This document shows positions 51,513 to 59,739 of a stretch of 64,000 bases of DNA, piece by piece. The stretch's first letter is position 1; each line of letters opens with the position of its first letter. Below the pieces are notes generated by a model. It made no database searches. It had not been told where the DNA came from and worked only from the letters and a program-made list of their open reading frames with translations. This stretch comes from Thermomonas brevis. Its GTDB lineage: Bacteria > Pseudomonadota > Gammaproteobacteria > Xanthomonadales > Xanthomonadaceae. The stretch lies in contig NZ_CP060711.1 in the NCBI RefSeq assembly GCF_014395425.1, forward strand, positions 434,001 through 498,000. The letters run 5' to 3'. The translations under genes and the position numbers were made by a program.

Positions 51513-53780
51513 TTACAAAAGCGCCGCCGCTGCCACGATGTCCTCGTCCTTCGGAATCACCAGGAACGCCGCGCCGGCCAGCGGCGTGTAGGTATCCGCG
51601 CCGACCACGCGGCGGATCGGCTTGCCGCCGAAACCCGCCTCGGTGATTGCGGTGATCACGCCTTCGCCGATGCCGGCGCTGAAGCGGCCTTCGTCGACCA
51701 CGAGGATGCGGTCGCACTCACCCGCATGCTTCGCGATGGCCGCGTGGTTCAGCGGCACCAGCCAGCGCAGGTCGACCACGCGCACCTTCCAGCCGTGCTT
51801 CGCCTCGATGGCGCGCGCCGCGCGCAGGCTCATCGGCATGCCGTTGCCGTAGCTGAAGATCACGCAGTCGGTGGCGTCCGGGCTGTAGACGCGCTCCTCG
51901 CCCAGCGTCATGGCCCGGTCTGGAGCGGGATATTCGGTCAGCCAGCCGCCGTCGCCGGCATCAAACAGGTCCTTGGTCATGTACAGCGCGATGGGTTCGA
52001 GGAACACCGTCACCCGCCCGTCCACCTTCGCCAGCGCTGCCAGCGTGCGCAGCATCATCGCCGCGTCGTCGCCGCGCGAGGGGCAACCGACCACGATGCC
52101 CGGGATGTCGCGCAGCGCGGTCACCGAGTTGTCGTTGTGGAAGTGGCCGCCGAAGCCGCGCTGGTAGCCGAGACCGGCGATGCGCACCACCATCGGGTTG
52201 GCGTACTGGCCATTGCTGAAGAACTGCAGCGACGCCGCCTCGCCGCGGATCTGGTCGATGGCGTTGTGCAGGTAGGCCAGGTACTGGATCTCCGGGATCG
52301 GCAGCATGCCGACGTTGGCGAAGCCCTGCGCCATGCCCAGGATCATGGTTTCGTCCAGCAGCGTGTTGAACACGCGGCGGTTGCCGAACGCCTTGTGCAG
52401 GCCCTTGGTCACCGTGTAGACGCCGCCCTTCTGCGCCACGTCCTCGCCGAACAACAGCGTCTCCGGATACTTGGCGAACAGGTCGTGCAGCGCGTTGTTG
52501 ATCTGGATGGCGAGGTGGCGCGGCGGCAGCGATTCCGGCAGCTTGTCCTCGCTGCCGAACGCCTTGACGCGGGCCTCCAGCGACGGCGCGCGCGCGGCTT
52601 CGGCCGCGACCTTGTCCGGCGTGTACGGCGCCAGCGGCGCCATCACGTGCTCCAGCGTCTCGATGCGCGGGCGACGGTCGGCATCCTCGGCGGCGGCGAA
52701 GCACTTCTTCCGCGTGTCTTCGTACAGGGCGAGGATCTCGTCCTTCGACATCAGCCCGGATTCCAGCGCGATCGCGGCGCTGCGCAGCAGAGGATCGCCC
52801 GCTTCCACCGCGCACAGCTCATCGATGCTGCGCCACTCGATCTCGAAGTCGGTGCCGGCGTGGCCCATGATGCGCTGGGTGCGCAGATGCAGGAAGGTCG
52901 GCCGGCGGGTGCGGCGGCAGTGCTCCACCGCGCGCAGCACGTCGCCGTAGCCGGCGGCGAGGTCGAGGCCGTCGGCGAAGAAGTAGTCGAGGTCGGGCCG
53001 GCTGCGGAAGCTCTCGGCGATCCAGCCGCCCGGCGTCTTCACCGAGATGCCGATGCCGTTGTCCTCGCACACGTACAGCACCGGCGCCGGCAGCTTCTGG
53101 TAGGCCGTCCAGCTGGCCGCGTTGAACGCGGTCTGCGCGGTGGCGTGGTTGGCGCTGGCGTCGCCGAACGAGCAGATCGCGATGGAATCGTCCGGGATCG
53201 GCAACTGATGCCCGATCCGGCGCGCGGCCTCGATGGCGACCGCCGTGCCCAGCGCCTTCGGCAGGTGCGAAGCGATGGTCGAGGTCTGCGGCAGCACCCA
53301 CAGCGGCTTGCTGCCCCAAACCTTGTGGCGACCGCCGGAGGCCGGGTCTTCCGCGCTGGCCGCGAACGACAGCGCCGAATCCATGATCGGATCCATGCCG
53401 GGCAGCTTGCGGAAGCGTTCGGCCATGAAGCCGCCGCTGCGGTAGTGCAGGAAGGCCGGATCGGTATGCCGCGCGGCGCGCGCGACCATCGCATTGCCTT
53501 CGTGGCCGCTGCTGCCGATGGTGTAGAAGACCTTGTTCTGCACGCGCAGCACGCGTGCCATCAGGTCGAGGTGGCGGCTGATGAGCTGCGATTCGAACAG
53601 CTCGCGGAAACCGCGCGCGTCCAGCGCGCTGCCATCGAGGATGGCTTCATCCGGGGCGGGCCTCGGCTGCGCCTGGCCGTTCCAGCCGCGCACGAACTCC
53701 TGGAAATTGACGTCGCAGATCTCGGCGCGGTTCAGGCCCTTCATGCGGGCCGGGATGGGATTGGGAACGGTGGCGAACAT
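51513..53780 (-). CDS. Fused alpha/beta 2-oxoacid dehydrogenase E1 (branched-chain type)
   Basis: This 755-residue protein joins E1 alpha (about 40-360) and E1 beta (about 405-755) of the 2-oxoisovalerate type. The alpha half has GSSGHEGNAMVARAA, the ThDP-binding ICSFGDASANHATAQTAFNAA and HAGTDFEIEWR. The beta half has LFGEDVAQKGGVYTVTKGLHKAFG and EIQYLAYLHNAIDQIRGEA. The enzyme decarboxylates branched-chain or related 2-oxoacids and passes the acyl group to an E2. No E2 or E3 genes are adjacent. In this group the branched acyl-CoAs feed iso-fatty-acid synthesis. The ATG at 53780 was chosen for its fit with MFATVPNPIPARMKG. Confidence 0.9.
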   Translation of the reverse strand: MFATVPNPIPARMKGLNRAEICDVNFQEFVRGWNGQAQPRPAPDEAILDGSALDARGFRELFESQLISRHLDLMARVLRVQNKVFYTIGSSGHEGNAMVARAARHTDPAFLHYRSGGFMAERFRKLPGMDPIMDSALSFAASAEDPASGGRHKVWGSKPLWVLPQTSTIASHLPKALGTAVAIEAARRIGHQLPIPDDSIAICSFGDASANHATAQTAFNAASWTAYQKLPAPVLYVCEDNGIGISVKTPGGWIAESFRSRPDLDYFFADGLDLAAGYGDVLRAVEHCRRTRRPTFLHLRTQRIMGHAGTDFEIEWRSIDELCAVEAGDPLLRSAAIALESGLMSKDEILALYEDTRKKCFAAAEDADRRPRIETLEHVMAPLAPYTPDKVAAEAARAPSLEARVKAFGSEDKLPESLPPRHLAIQINNALHDLFAKYPETLLFGEDVAQKGGVYTVTKGLHKAFGNRRVFNTLLDETMILGMAQGFANVGMLPIPEIQYLAYLHNAIDQIRGEAASLQFFSNGQYANPMVVRIAGLGYQRGFGGHFHNDNSVTALRDIPGIVVGCPSRGDDAAMMLRTLAALAKVDGRVTVFLEPIALYMTKDLFDAGDGGWLTEYPAPDRAMTLGEERVYSPDATDCVIFSYGNGMPMSLRAARAIEAKHGWKVRVVDLRWLVPLNHAAIAKHAGECDRILVVDEGRFSAGIGEGVITAITEAGFGGKPIRRVVGADTYTPLAGAAFLVIPKDEDIVAAAALL

Positions 53781-53805
53781 GGTGTCTGCTCTGTGATGGG
53801 GCCAG

Positions 53806-53884
53806 TGTCGTCCCGAGGCGAAGCCGAAGGGCCTGCTTTCCATGGAGAGTGAGAAGCAGGTCCTTCGCTGCGCTCAGGACGACA
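53806..53884. repeat. Triply nested palindromic element
   Basis: Three pairs of arms are nested: TGTCGTCC/GGACGACA (53806-53813, 53877-53884), GCGAAG/CTTCGC (53818-53823, 53863-53868) and CCTGCTT/AAGCAGG (53832-53838, 53854-53860). It is a 79-base structure in the 113-base gap between the E1 gene and the GST gene. No gene lies in it. Confidence 0.75.
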
Positions 53885-53893
53885 GAGGCGTGG

Positions 53894-54535
53894 TCATGTG
53901 GATTGGTCGATCAGCGCCTGCGCCGCGGCATCGGGCGCGGGCAGCGGCACGAAACCGGGCGTGGCCTCGACGCGGGCCAACCAGCCGCGAACGGCCGGAT
54001 ACGCGTCCAGCGCGATGCCGCCGTGCGGCGCGACGCAGGTGTAGGCGTACAGCGCGATGTCGGCGACGCCGTATTCATCGCCGGTGAACCAGGGCTGCGA
54101 CGCGAGGTGCCGTTCCATCACCGCCAGCGCGGCGTGGCCACGCTCGCGCAGCTTCGGCAATTCGGCGCGACGCGGCGAATCCGCCAGCGTCCAGCCGCAG
54201 ACGAAGCGCGCCACCGCGATGTACGGCTCGTGGCTGTACTGCTCGAAGAACATCCAGCTCAGCGCCTGCGCCTTCCGCCACGGATCGGCCGGCAGGAAGG
54301 GGGTGCCCTCCGCCAGCCAGCACAGGATCGCGTTCGACTCGACAAGGACGCCGCCGTCGTCGCGCTCGATCATCGGCACCTTGCCGTTTGGATTCTTCGC
54401 CAAATACCCCGGCGTCCGCGTCGCGCCGTGCGCGCTGTCGGTTTCGATCCAGGCATAGGAGCGGCCAAGCTGTTCCAGCAGCAGCCGCACCTTGTGGCAG
54501 TTGCCCGAGGGCGAGAAGCCGTAAACCGTGATCAT
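53894..54535 (-). CDS. Glutathione S-transferase family protein
   Basis: This 213-residue protein has an N-terminal thioredoxin-like domain (MITVYGFSPSGNCHKVRLLL, then NPNGKVPMIERDDGGVLVESNAIL with cis-proline and the glutathione-binding ES). The C-terminal helical domain ends GVADIALYAYTCVAPHGG. It would conjugate or reduce electrophiles with glutathione. Position S10/N12/C13 could supply the catalytic residue. The start overlaps the acetyltransferase stop as ATGA. Confidence 0.92.
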   Translation of the reverse strand: MITVYGFSPSGNCHKVRLLLEQLGRSYAWIETDSAHGATRTPGYLAKNPNGKVPMIERDDGGVLVESNAILCWLAEGTPFLPADPWRKAQALSWMFFEQYSHEPYIAVARFVCGWTLADSPRRAELPKLRERGHAALAVMERHLASQPWFTGDEYGVADIALYAYTCVAPHGGIALDAYPAVRGWLARVEATPGFVPLPAPDAAAQALIDQST

Positions 54536-55086
54536 GCGGCGCTCCCTTCTCGGCGTGCGAGCCACTGCGAGCGGGTCTGGCCCCAGACCTCGATCGGCAC
54601 GTCCTGGAACGGCGGCGGCAGCTTGCCCGGACCTTTCAGCGTCGAGCCGAGCCGCTTCGCCACGTTCTGCGAGGCGACGTTGCCCGGGTCGATGCAGTGG
54701 ATGATGTCGTCCCAGCCGAGATGGGCGAAGGCCCAGTCGACGGCGGCGGTGCCGGCTTCGGTCGCGTAGCCCTTGCCCCAGGCGCGCGGATGGAAGGCGT
54801 AGCCGATCTCGTTGCCCGGCCAGCCTTCCGGCTTCCACGGCCCAATCTGTCCCAGCCACTCGCCGCTGGCCTTCTCGACCACGGCGAACATGCCGAAGCC
54901 CTGCACCAGCCACGCGCCCGGCTGCCACAGGAACCGCCGCCACGCTTCCGCGCGGCCGACATGCCCGCCGATGAAGCGCGCAGCATCCGCGTCGCCCTGC
55001 ATTTCCGCGAAGCCGTCGAAATCCTCGAGGCGCGGCGGGCGCAGGATCAGGCGGTCGGTTTCGATGCGGATGTCGTCGATCTTCAA
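54532..55086 (-). CDS. GNAT family N-acetyltransferase (RimJ/RimL-type)
   Basis: This 184-residue protein begins KIDDIRIETDRLILRPPRLED. It has GNEIGYAFHPRAWGKGYATEAGTAAVDWAF for the acetyl-CoA loop (R/Q-x2-G-x-G/A pattern) and NVASQNVAKRLG, as in RimJ/RimL-like enzymes. The start is probably TTG at 55086. An in-frame ATG at 55200 would put the N terminus inside the composite repeat at 55102-55220, which is implausible. It is coupled to the GST gene by an ATGA overlap. Substrate unknown. Confidence 0.85.
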   Translation of the reverse strand: MKIDDIRIETDRLILRPPRLEDFDGFAEMQGDADAARFIGGHVGRAEAWRRFLWQPGAWLVQGFGMFAVVEKASGEWLGQIGPWKPEGWPGNEIGYAFHPRAWGKGYATEAGTAAVDWAFAHLGWDDIIHCIDPGNVASQNVAKRLGSTLKGPGKLPPPFQDVPIEVWGQTRSQWLARREGSAA

Positions 55087-55101
55087 AGCCTTGCTCCTGA
55101 A

Positions 55102-55220
55102 ACCACTCTCCCAGCGGGAGAGTGGTCGAGGTGAGGAATTCCGCGAAGCGCGGGCTTCGAGCATCCCGAGCCGCCGTACCCTCATCCGCCCTTCGGGCAC
55201 CTTCTCCCAGCGGGAGAAGG
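55102..55220. repeat. Composite hairpin repeat, copy 2
   Basis: ACCACTCTCCC/GGGAGAGTGGT (55102-55126) stands at one end. GCCC/GGGC (55188-55198) and CCTTCTCCC/GGGAGAAGG (55200-55220) are at the other, with GTACCCTCATCC in between. Same order and nearly the same length as copy 1 at 40023-40148. Confidence 0.8.
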
Positions 55221-55231
55221 GAAGCGCGGAA

Positions 55232-56395
55232 TCAGAACGCGTTGATGCCGGTCAACTCGCGCCCGATCACCAACTGGTGCACGGTTTCCGTGCCTTCGTA
55301 GGTGATGACCGATTCCAGGTTCAGCGCGTGGCGGATCGCGGCGTGCTCGGTGGTGATGCCGGCGCCGCCGAGCAGGTCGCGGCATTCGCGCGCGATGTCG
55401 ATCGCCATGCGGCAGTTGTTCCACTTCGCCAGCGAGACCTGCTGCGGCTGCATGGTGCCGGCATCCTTCAGGCGGCCGAGCTGCAGCACCAGCAGTTGCG
55501 CCAGGGTGATGCGGCGGGCCATCTCGGCCAGCTTGATCTGCGCGCTCTGGGTCGCCGCCACCGGGCGGTCGAACAGGATGCGTTCCTTGGAATAGTTCAG
55601 CGCCTCGTCGAGGCAGGCGATGGCGGCGCCGATCGGGCCCCAGGTGATGCCGTAGCGCGCCTGCGTCAGGCAGCCCAGCGGGCCCTTCAGGCCCTTCACG
55701 TTCGGCAGGCGGCTGGAATCCGGCACGCGCACGTTGTCGAAGAACAGCGCGCTGGTGACGGAGGCGCGCAGCGACATCTTGTGCTTGATCTCCTGCGCGG
55801 TGAAGCCGGGCATGCCCTTCTCCAGCACGAAGCCCTGGATGCCCTCGTCGGTCTGCGCCCAGACGATGGCGATGTCGGCCAGGTTGCCGTTGGTGATCCA
55901 CATCTTGGAGCCGTTGATCACCCAGTCGCCGCCGTCGCGCACCGCGCGGGTCTTCATGTTGGCCGGGTCGGAACCGCCGTGCGGCTCGGTCAGGCCGAAG
56001 CAGCCGATCACCTTGCCCGCGGCCATGTCCGGCAGCCAGCGCATGCGCTGCTCCTCGCTGCCGTAGGCGTAGATCGGGTACATGCACAGCGAGCTCTGCA
56101 CCGACACGAAGCTGCGGATGCCGGAATCGCCGCGCTCCAGCTCCTGGCAGATCAGGCCGTAGCTGACGCCGTTGAGGCCGGCGCAGCCGTACTTCTCCGG
56201 CAGCGACGAACCGAGCAGGCCCAGTTCCGCGATCTCCGGCACCAGTTCCTTCGGGAAGCGGCCCGCGTCGAAGGCATCGCCGATGATCGGGATGACGCGC
56301 TCGTCGGTGAAGCGCGCCACGGTGTCCTGCACCGCGCGTTCTTCCTCGCTCAGCAGGGAGCGGACGTCGTAGAGATCGTACGGGTGCAGGGCCAT
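55232..56395 (-). CDS. gcdH: Acyl-CoA dehydrogenase, glutaryl-CoA dehydrogenase type
   Basis: This 387-residue flavoprotein has CFGLTEPHGGSDPANMKTRA (FAD and substrate segment) and WITNGNLADIAIVWAQT. The C-terminal VITYEGTETVHQLVIGRELTG places the catalytic base at E367. Overall similarity to the GcdH branch is clear from length and from QVSLAKWNNCRMAIDIARECRDLLGGAGI. It would convert glutaryl-CoA to crotonyl-CoA and CO2 in lysine and aromatic degradation, passing electrons to ETF. No other genes of that pathway are adjacent. Confidence 0.9.
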   Translation of the reverse strand: MALHPYDLYDVRSLLSEEERAVQDTVARFTDERVIPIIGDAFDAGRFPKELVPEIAELGLLGSSLPEKYGCAGLNGVSYGLICQELERGDSGIRSFVSVQSSLCMYPIYAYGSEEQRMRWLPDMAAGKVIGCFGLTEPHGGSDPANMKTRAVRDGGDWVINGSKMWITNGNLADIAIVWAQTDEGIQGFVLEKGMPGFTAQEIKHKMSLRASVTSALFFDNVRVPDSSRLPNVKGLKGPLGCLTQARYGITWGPIGAAIACLDEALNYSKERILFDRPVAATQSAQIKLAEMARRITLAQLLVLQLGRLKDAGTMQPQQVSLAKWNNCRMAIDIARECRDLLGGAGITTEHAAIRHALNLESVITYEGTETVHQLVIGRELTGINAF

Positions 56396-56540
56396 GTTTT
56401 CACGGTCGAAATGGACGAACCGCCATTGTAATCGTGCATGCCGCGCAATCGGTACGTGCGTTTCGCCAAGAATCCGCATGCGGAACGCCGGCCTTTGCGC
56501 GAAAGCCTTGCGTTTCGCCGGCCCGGCCGGATGCCGCCCC

Positions 56541-56580
56541 CGCAAACGCGAACGGGGCCGGATCGCTCCGGCCCCGCCGC
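56541..56580 (-). terminator. GC-rich terminator-like hairpin after the glycine-zipper gene
   Basis: CGGGGCCGGA (56553-56562) and TCCGGCCCCG (56567-56576) form a 10-bp stem with a 4-base loop. On the minus strand it is followed by TTCGCGTTT, a weak T tract. It lies 32 bases after the stop at 56609. Confidence 0.55.
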
Positions 56581-56608
56581 TTCGGATCGTGTCGGGAATC
56601 GGCGGCGT

Positions 56609-57424
56609 TCAGCGCACCGCGTTGGCCCCGACCGACGCGGTCTGGGTCACCACCTGGCCGTCAATGACCGGCAGGCGCGTGCCCGGCTTCTGGTCCATGC
56701 GCACGGTGTGCTGTTCGCCGTCCAGCTGGTAGGTCACGTCGTAACCGACGGTCTTGCTGCCGTCGCCCAGCGCGATGCGGCTGCCCGGCTTCTTCTCGGT
56801 GCGCATGCTGCCGGTGGTGCCGTCCGGGTTGCGGTAGGTCACGTTCCAGGCCACGGTGCGCGAGCTGGTGGAGGTGTTGCTGACGGTATGGCACTGGCGC
56901 TCGGTGCGCTCAACCACCTTGCCGCCGACGTGGTTCTTGTCGACCTTGTTGCCGATCATGCCGCCGGCCACGGCGCCGCCCACGGTGGCGAGCTTGCGGC
57001 CGTTGCCTTTGCCGATCTGGTTGCCGACCAAACCGCCGATGACCGCGCCGGCCACGGTGCCGCCGACGTTGCCGTCGCGCTCGGGCAGGCGCTCCTGCAC
57101 CACCACGTCTTCGCAGACTTCGTGCGGTGAGGAGGTCGTGCTGGATTCGCGCACCGGCTCGGTGCCGATCACGGTGGCGTACAGCGGTTCGCGCTCGGTG
57201 ATCGCCTTCACGTCCAGGACGTCGGCGTATTCCACCTTGCCCGAGGCCGGGATGGCGTTGTCGGCGGGCAGCGGCTCGCTGCCGTCGGCCGCGAGGGCCT
57301 GCTGGGCGGCGATGGGCGAAGGCGCCGCCGCCTTGTCGTGGCTGCGGCTGTTCATGTAGCCGGCGGTGGCGACGCCACCGACCAGCAGCGCGGCAAGCGC
57401 AATGGCAAGCGTGTTGTTCTTCAT
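56609..57424 (-). CDS. Glycine-zipper 2TM domain protein (outer-membrane/periplasmic)
   Basis: This 271-residue protein has an N-terminal hydrophobic anchor or uncleaved signal (about 5-23). A low-complexity region follows, then a glycine-zipper segment (about 115-155: GGTVAGAVIGGLVGNQIGKG, then GAVAGGMIGNKVD) as in the Rick_17kDa/SlyB type. The C-terminal part has TVAWNVTYRNPDGTTGSMRT and VGYDVTYQLDGEQHTVRM, two related repeats. Probably an envelope integrity protein. The ATG at 57424 has GGGAGC a few bases before it. Confidence 0.85.
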   Translation of the reverse strand: MKNNTLAIALAALLVGGVATAGYMNSRSHDKAAAPSPIAAQQALAADGSEPLPADNAIPASGKVEYADVLDVKAITEREPLYATVIGTEPVRESSTTSSPHEVCEDVVVQERLPERDGNVGGTVAGAVIGGLVGNQIGKGNGRKLATVGGAVAGGMIGNKVDKNHVGGKVVERTERQCHTVSNTSTSSRTVAWNVTYRNPDGTTGSMRTEKKPGSRIALGDGSKTVGYDVTYQLDGEQHTVRMDQKPGTRLPVIDGQVVTQTASVGANAVR

Positions 57425-57579
57425 CGTTCTGCTCCCGCGTGAGTGGTTGGAGATCCCCTGTTCGGCACCGATTCCAGCACGACAAAGATGAATGGCCACC
57501 AAGCACGCCCGGCCTGCAAACAGGTTTGTTCAGTTTGGCGAACGCGATGTTCATGCCGCGTGCATGCTAGTTTTCCGGC

Positions 57580-57804
57580 ATGGCCAATCCCCTGATCGCA
57601 CCGCTGCTCCGCTGGCTCGGCAAGCTCAGCTTCCCGCGCCTGTTCCTGCTGTCCGCCGTGCTGTTCTTCCTCGACCTGCTGATCCCCGACTTCATTCCGT
57701 TCGCGGACGAAATCCTGCTCGGCCTGGGCACGCTGCTGCTGGCACGCTGGAAGAAGAAGCCAGACGCCGCCAAGCCGCCCATCGAAGGCGAAGTCCGGCG
57801 CTGA
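57580..57804 (+). CDS. Small conserved membrane protein (DUF6116-like)
   Basis: This 74-residue protein has an amphipathic start (MANPLIAPLLRWLGKLSFPRL). One strong hydrophobic stretch or hairpin (about 21-57: FLLSAVLFFLDLLIPDFIPFADEILLGLGTLLLA) and a charged tail KKKPDAAKPP follow. Short single-domain proteins of this pattern are common in xanthomonads. No function is known. It is one base from the tatD start, so it is probably co-translated with it. Confidence 0.75.
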   Translation: MANPLIAPLLRWLGKLSFPRLFLLSAVLFFLDLLIPDFIPFADEILLGLGTLLLARWKKKPDAAKPPIEGEVRR

Positions 57805-57805
57805 C

Positions 57806-58570
57806 GTGCGCCTGATCGACAGCCACAGCCATTTCGACGCGCCGGAATTCGACGCCGACCGCGACGCCGTCCATGCGCGCGCGCTGGCGGCGGGCGTCGG
57901 CGTGCAGATCGTGCCGGCCGTCGATGCCGCCGGCTGGCCGAAGCTGAAAGCCGTCTGCGCGCAATTCCCCGGCCTGTTCGCCGCCTACGGGCTGCACCCA
58001 ATGTACCTGGCCGAGCATCGACCGGAGCACCTGCGCGAACTGCGCGACTGGCTCGAGCGCGAGCGCCCGGTCGCGGTGGGCGAATGCGGGCTGGATTTCT
58101 TCGTCGAAGGCCTGGACGTCGAGGCGCAGCAGGCGTATTTCGACGGCCAGCTGCGGCTGGCGCGCGAGTTCGACCTGCCGGTGATCGTGCACGCGCGGCG
58201 CGCGGTGGACGCGGTGATCGCCTCGATCCGCAAGGTCGACGGCCTGCGCGGCGTGGTCCACAGCTTTTCCGGCAGCGCCGAGCAGGCCGCGCAGCTGCAC
58301 AAGCTCGGCTTCCTGCTCGGGATCGGCGGACCGGTGACGTACGAGCGCGCGAACCGCCTGCGCCAGACCGTGGCGGCGATGCCGCTGGCGCAGCTGCTGC
58401 TGGAAACCGATTCGCCCGACCAGCCCGACGCGGCGCATCGCGGCGAGCGCAACGAGCCGGCGCATCTGGTCGAGGTGCTGGATGCTGTGGCGGAGCTGCG
58501 CGGCGTTTCGCGCGAAGCACTGGCGGCCGCGACCACGGCGAATGCGGAGCGCCTGTTCGGCCTCTCCTGA
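57806..58570 (+). CDS. tatD: TatD family metal-dependent hydrolase
   Basis: This 254-residue TIM-barrel protein starts with GTG. It has the metal ligands in LIDSHSHFDAPEFD, the glutamate in VAVGECGLDFF, histidines in VIVHARRA and GVVHSFSGS, and the aspartate in LLETDSPDQPD. TatD enzymes are magnesium-dependent nucleases acting on DNA and RNA ends. Followed by repeat copy 3. Confidence 0.93.
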   Translation: MRLIDSHSHFDAPEFDADRDAVHARALAAGVGVQIVPAVDAAGWPKLKAVCAQFPGLFAAYGLHPMYLAEHRPEHLRELRDWLERERPVAVGECGLDFFVEGLDVEAQQAYFDGQLRLAREFDLPVIVHARRAVDAVIASIRKVDGLRGVVHSFSGSAEQAAQLHKLGFLLGIGGPVTYERANRLRQTVAAMPLAQLLLETDSPDQPDAAHRGERNEPAHLVEVLDAVAELRGVSREALAAATTANAERLFGLS

Positions 58571-58574
58571 TCTT

Positions 58575-58609
58575 CCTTCTCCGCTCGGGAGAAGGTGCCC
58601 CGAAGGGGC
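58575..58609. repeat. Two-hairpin repeat, copy 3 (inverted)
   Basis: CCTTCTCC/GGAGAAGG (58575-58595) and GCCCC/GGGGC (58597-58609) repeat the double hairpin of copies 1 and 2 in reverse orientation. GATGAGGGT follows. The CCCTCTCCC arm is absent here. It lies in the 144-base gap between tatD and tcdA. Confidence 0.75.
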
Positions 58610-58714
58610 GGATGAGGGTTCGGGCGCATGCAATCTGCTGGCTGCCCCGAACCCGCACCCCGGCCAACCGGCTGGTATTCGCGGGCTCGCAGCTACGCGG
58701 CCCGGAACCCCCGC

Positions 58715-59521
58715 TCACCCCGAAGCAGGAGGCGCTTTCGCCTTCAACAGCATCTCCATCGCCTTCCCCACCGCCGCGAACGCGAACGCGCCGGTCACGT
58801 GCGTCGCCGCGCCGAGCCCCGCGCCGCAGTCCAGCTTCAGCGCTTCGTCCTTGCCCAGTTGCGGGCGCACGCCGCAGACGCTGCCGTCGGCCTGCGGGTA
58901 GCGCACGTTCTCCAGCGAATACACCGCCGGCACGCCGAAGTAGCGGTCGTGGTTCTTCGGGAAATTGAACTCGCCGCGCAGCTTCTTGCGGATCAGCGAG
59001 AGCATCGCGTCGTGCTCGGTGCGCGAGAGATCGCGCACGCGGATCTGGGTGACGTCGCTGCGCCCGCCGGCCGAGCCGACCGCGATGATGGGCTGCTTGC
59101 GGCGGCGGCAGTAGGCGATCATCTCGACCTTGCTGCGGAAACTGTCGCAGGCGTCCAGCACCAGATCCACCGGCGTTCCCAGCAGTTCGTCCAGGTTGGA
59201 CGGCGTCAGGAACTGCGGCTTCAGGTCGAGGACGATGTGCGGGTTGATCGCCCGGCAGCGCTCCGCCATCGCCTCGATCTTGGCGCGGCCGTACTGGCCT
59301 TCGAGCGCCGGCAGCTGGCGGTTGGTGTTGGAGACGCACAGGTCGTCGGCGTCGATCAGGGTCAACTTGCCGATGCCGCTGCGGGCCAGCGCCTCCACCG
59401 CCCACGAGCCGACGCCGCCGATCCCGACCACGGTGACGTGGCAGGCCGACAGCCGCGCCAGTGCGCCGCTGCCGTACAGGCGGTCGATGCCGCCGAAGCG
59501 TTCTTTCAATGCCGTTTCCAT
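58715..59521 (-). CDS. tcdA: tRNA threonylcarbamoyladenosine dehydratase, TcdA (CsdL)
   Basis: This 268-residue ThiF/E1-like enzyme has the ATP loop VVGIGGVGSWA (32-42), with DADDLCVSNTNRQ and a catalytic-cysteine region DACDSFRSK. FNFPKNHDRYFG and the C-terminal TGAFAFAAVGKAMEML are typical. TcdA cyclises t6A37 of tRNA to ct6A using ATP. It is convergent with tatD. Confidence 0.92.
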   Translation of the reverse strand: METALKERFGGIDRLYGSGALARLSACHVTVVGIGGVGSWAVEALARSGIGKLTLIDADDLCVSNTNRQLPALEGQYGRAKIEAMAERCRAINPHIVLDLKPQFLTPSNLDELLGTPVDLVLDACDSFRSKVEMIAYCRRRKQPIIAVGSAGGRSDVTQIRVRDLSRTEHDAMLSLIRKKLRGEFNFPKNHDRYFGVPAVYSLENVRYPQADGSVCGVRPQLGKDEALKLDCGAGLGAATHVTGAFAFAAVGKAMEMLLKAKAPPASG

Positions 59522-59655
59522 CGCGCAAGTTTAATCGGGCCGGCACGCAGCCATTGCGAAAACCAAGCCCCCTGAGTCAGGAGGCGATGCGCGCCGCAGG
59601 CGCGGATGGGGTGTGGAAGATCGAATGGAATCCGGAATTTGCGCAGCGGATTTCG

Positions 59656-59684
59656 GCAACTCCCGCGCGCAGCGCGGGAGTTGC
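59656..59684. repeat. Perfect 13-bp hairpin upstream of phaR
   Basis: Bases 59656-59668 pair with 59672-59684 around a 3-base GCA loop. A shorter hairpin with the same loop, GCGCC/GGCGC, lies at 59591-59603. There is no T tract. The 218-base space 59522-59739 contains these and no convincing gene. Confidence 0.8.
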
Positions 59685-59739
59685 AACCCGTGCTGCGCTG
59701 CGCCATGCTGCCGGCAGCGCCGCTTAGAGTCCCTGCTCA

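Noticed and set aside
55087..55200. An upstream ATG extension of the GNAT gene
   Set aside because: The extension is translated from the composite hairpin repeat. The conserved N terminus begins at the TTG at 55086.
40023..58609. Possible CRISPR or phage-type repeat array from the recurring hairpins
   Set aside because: Copies are far apart, in different orientations and without spacers. No cas genes are present. They fit REP-like intergenic repeats.
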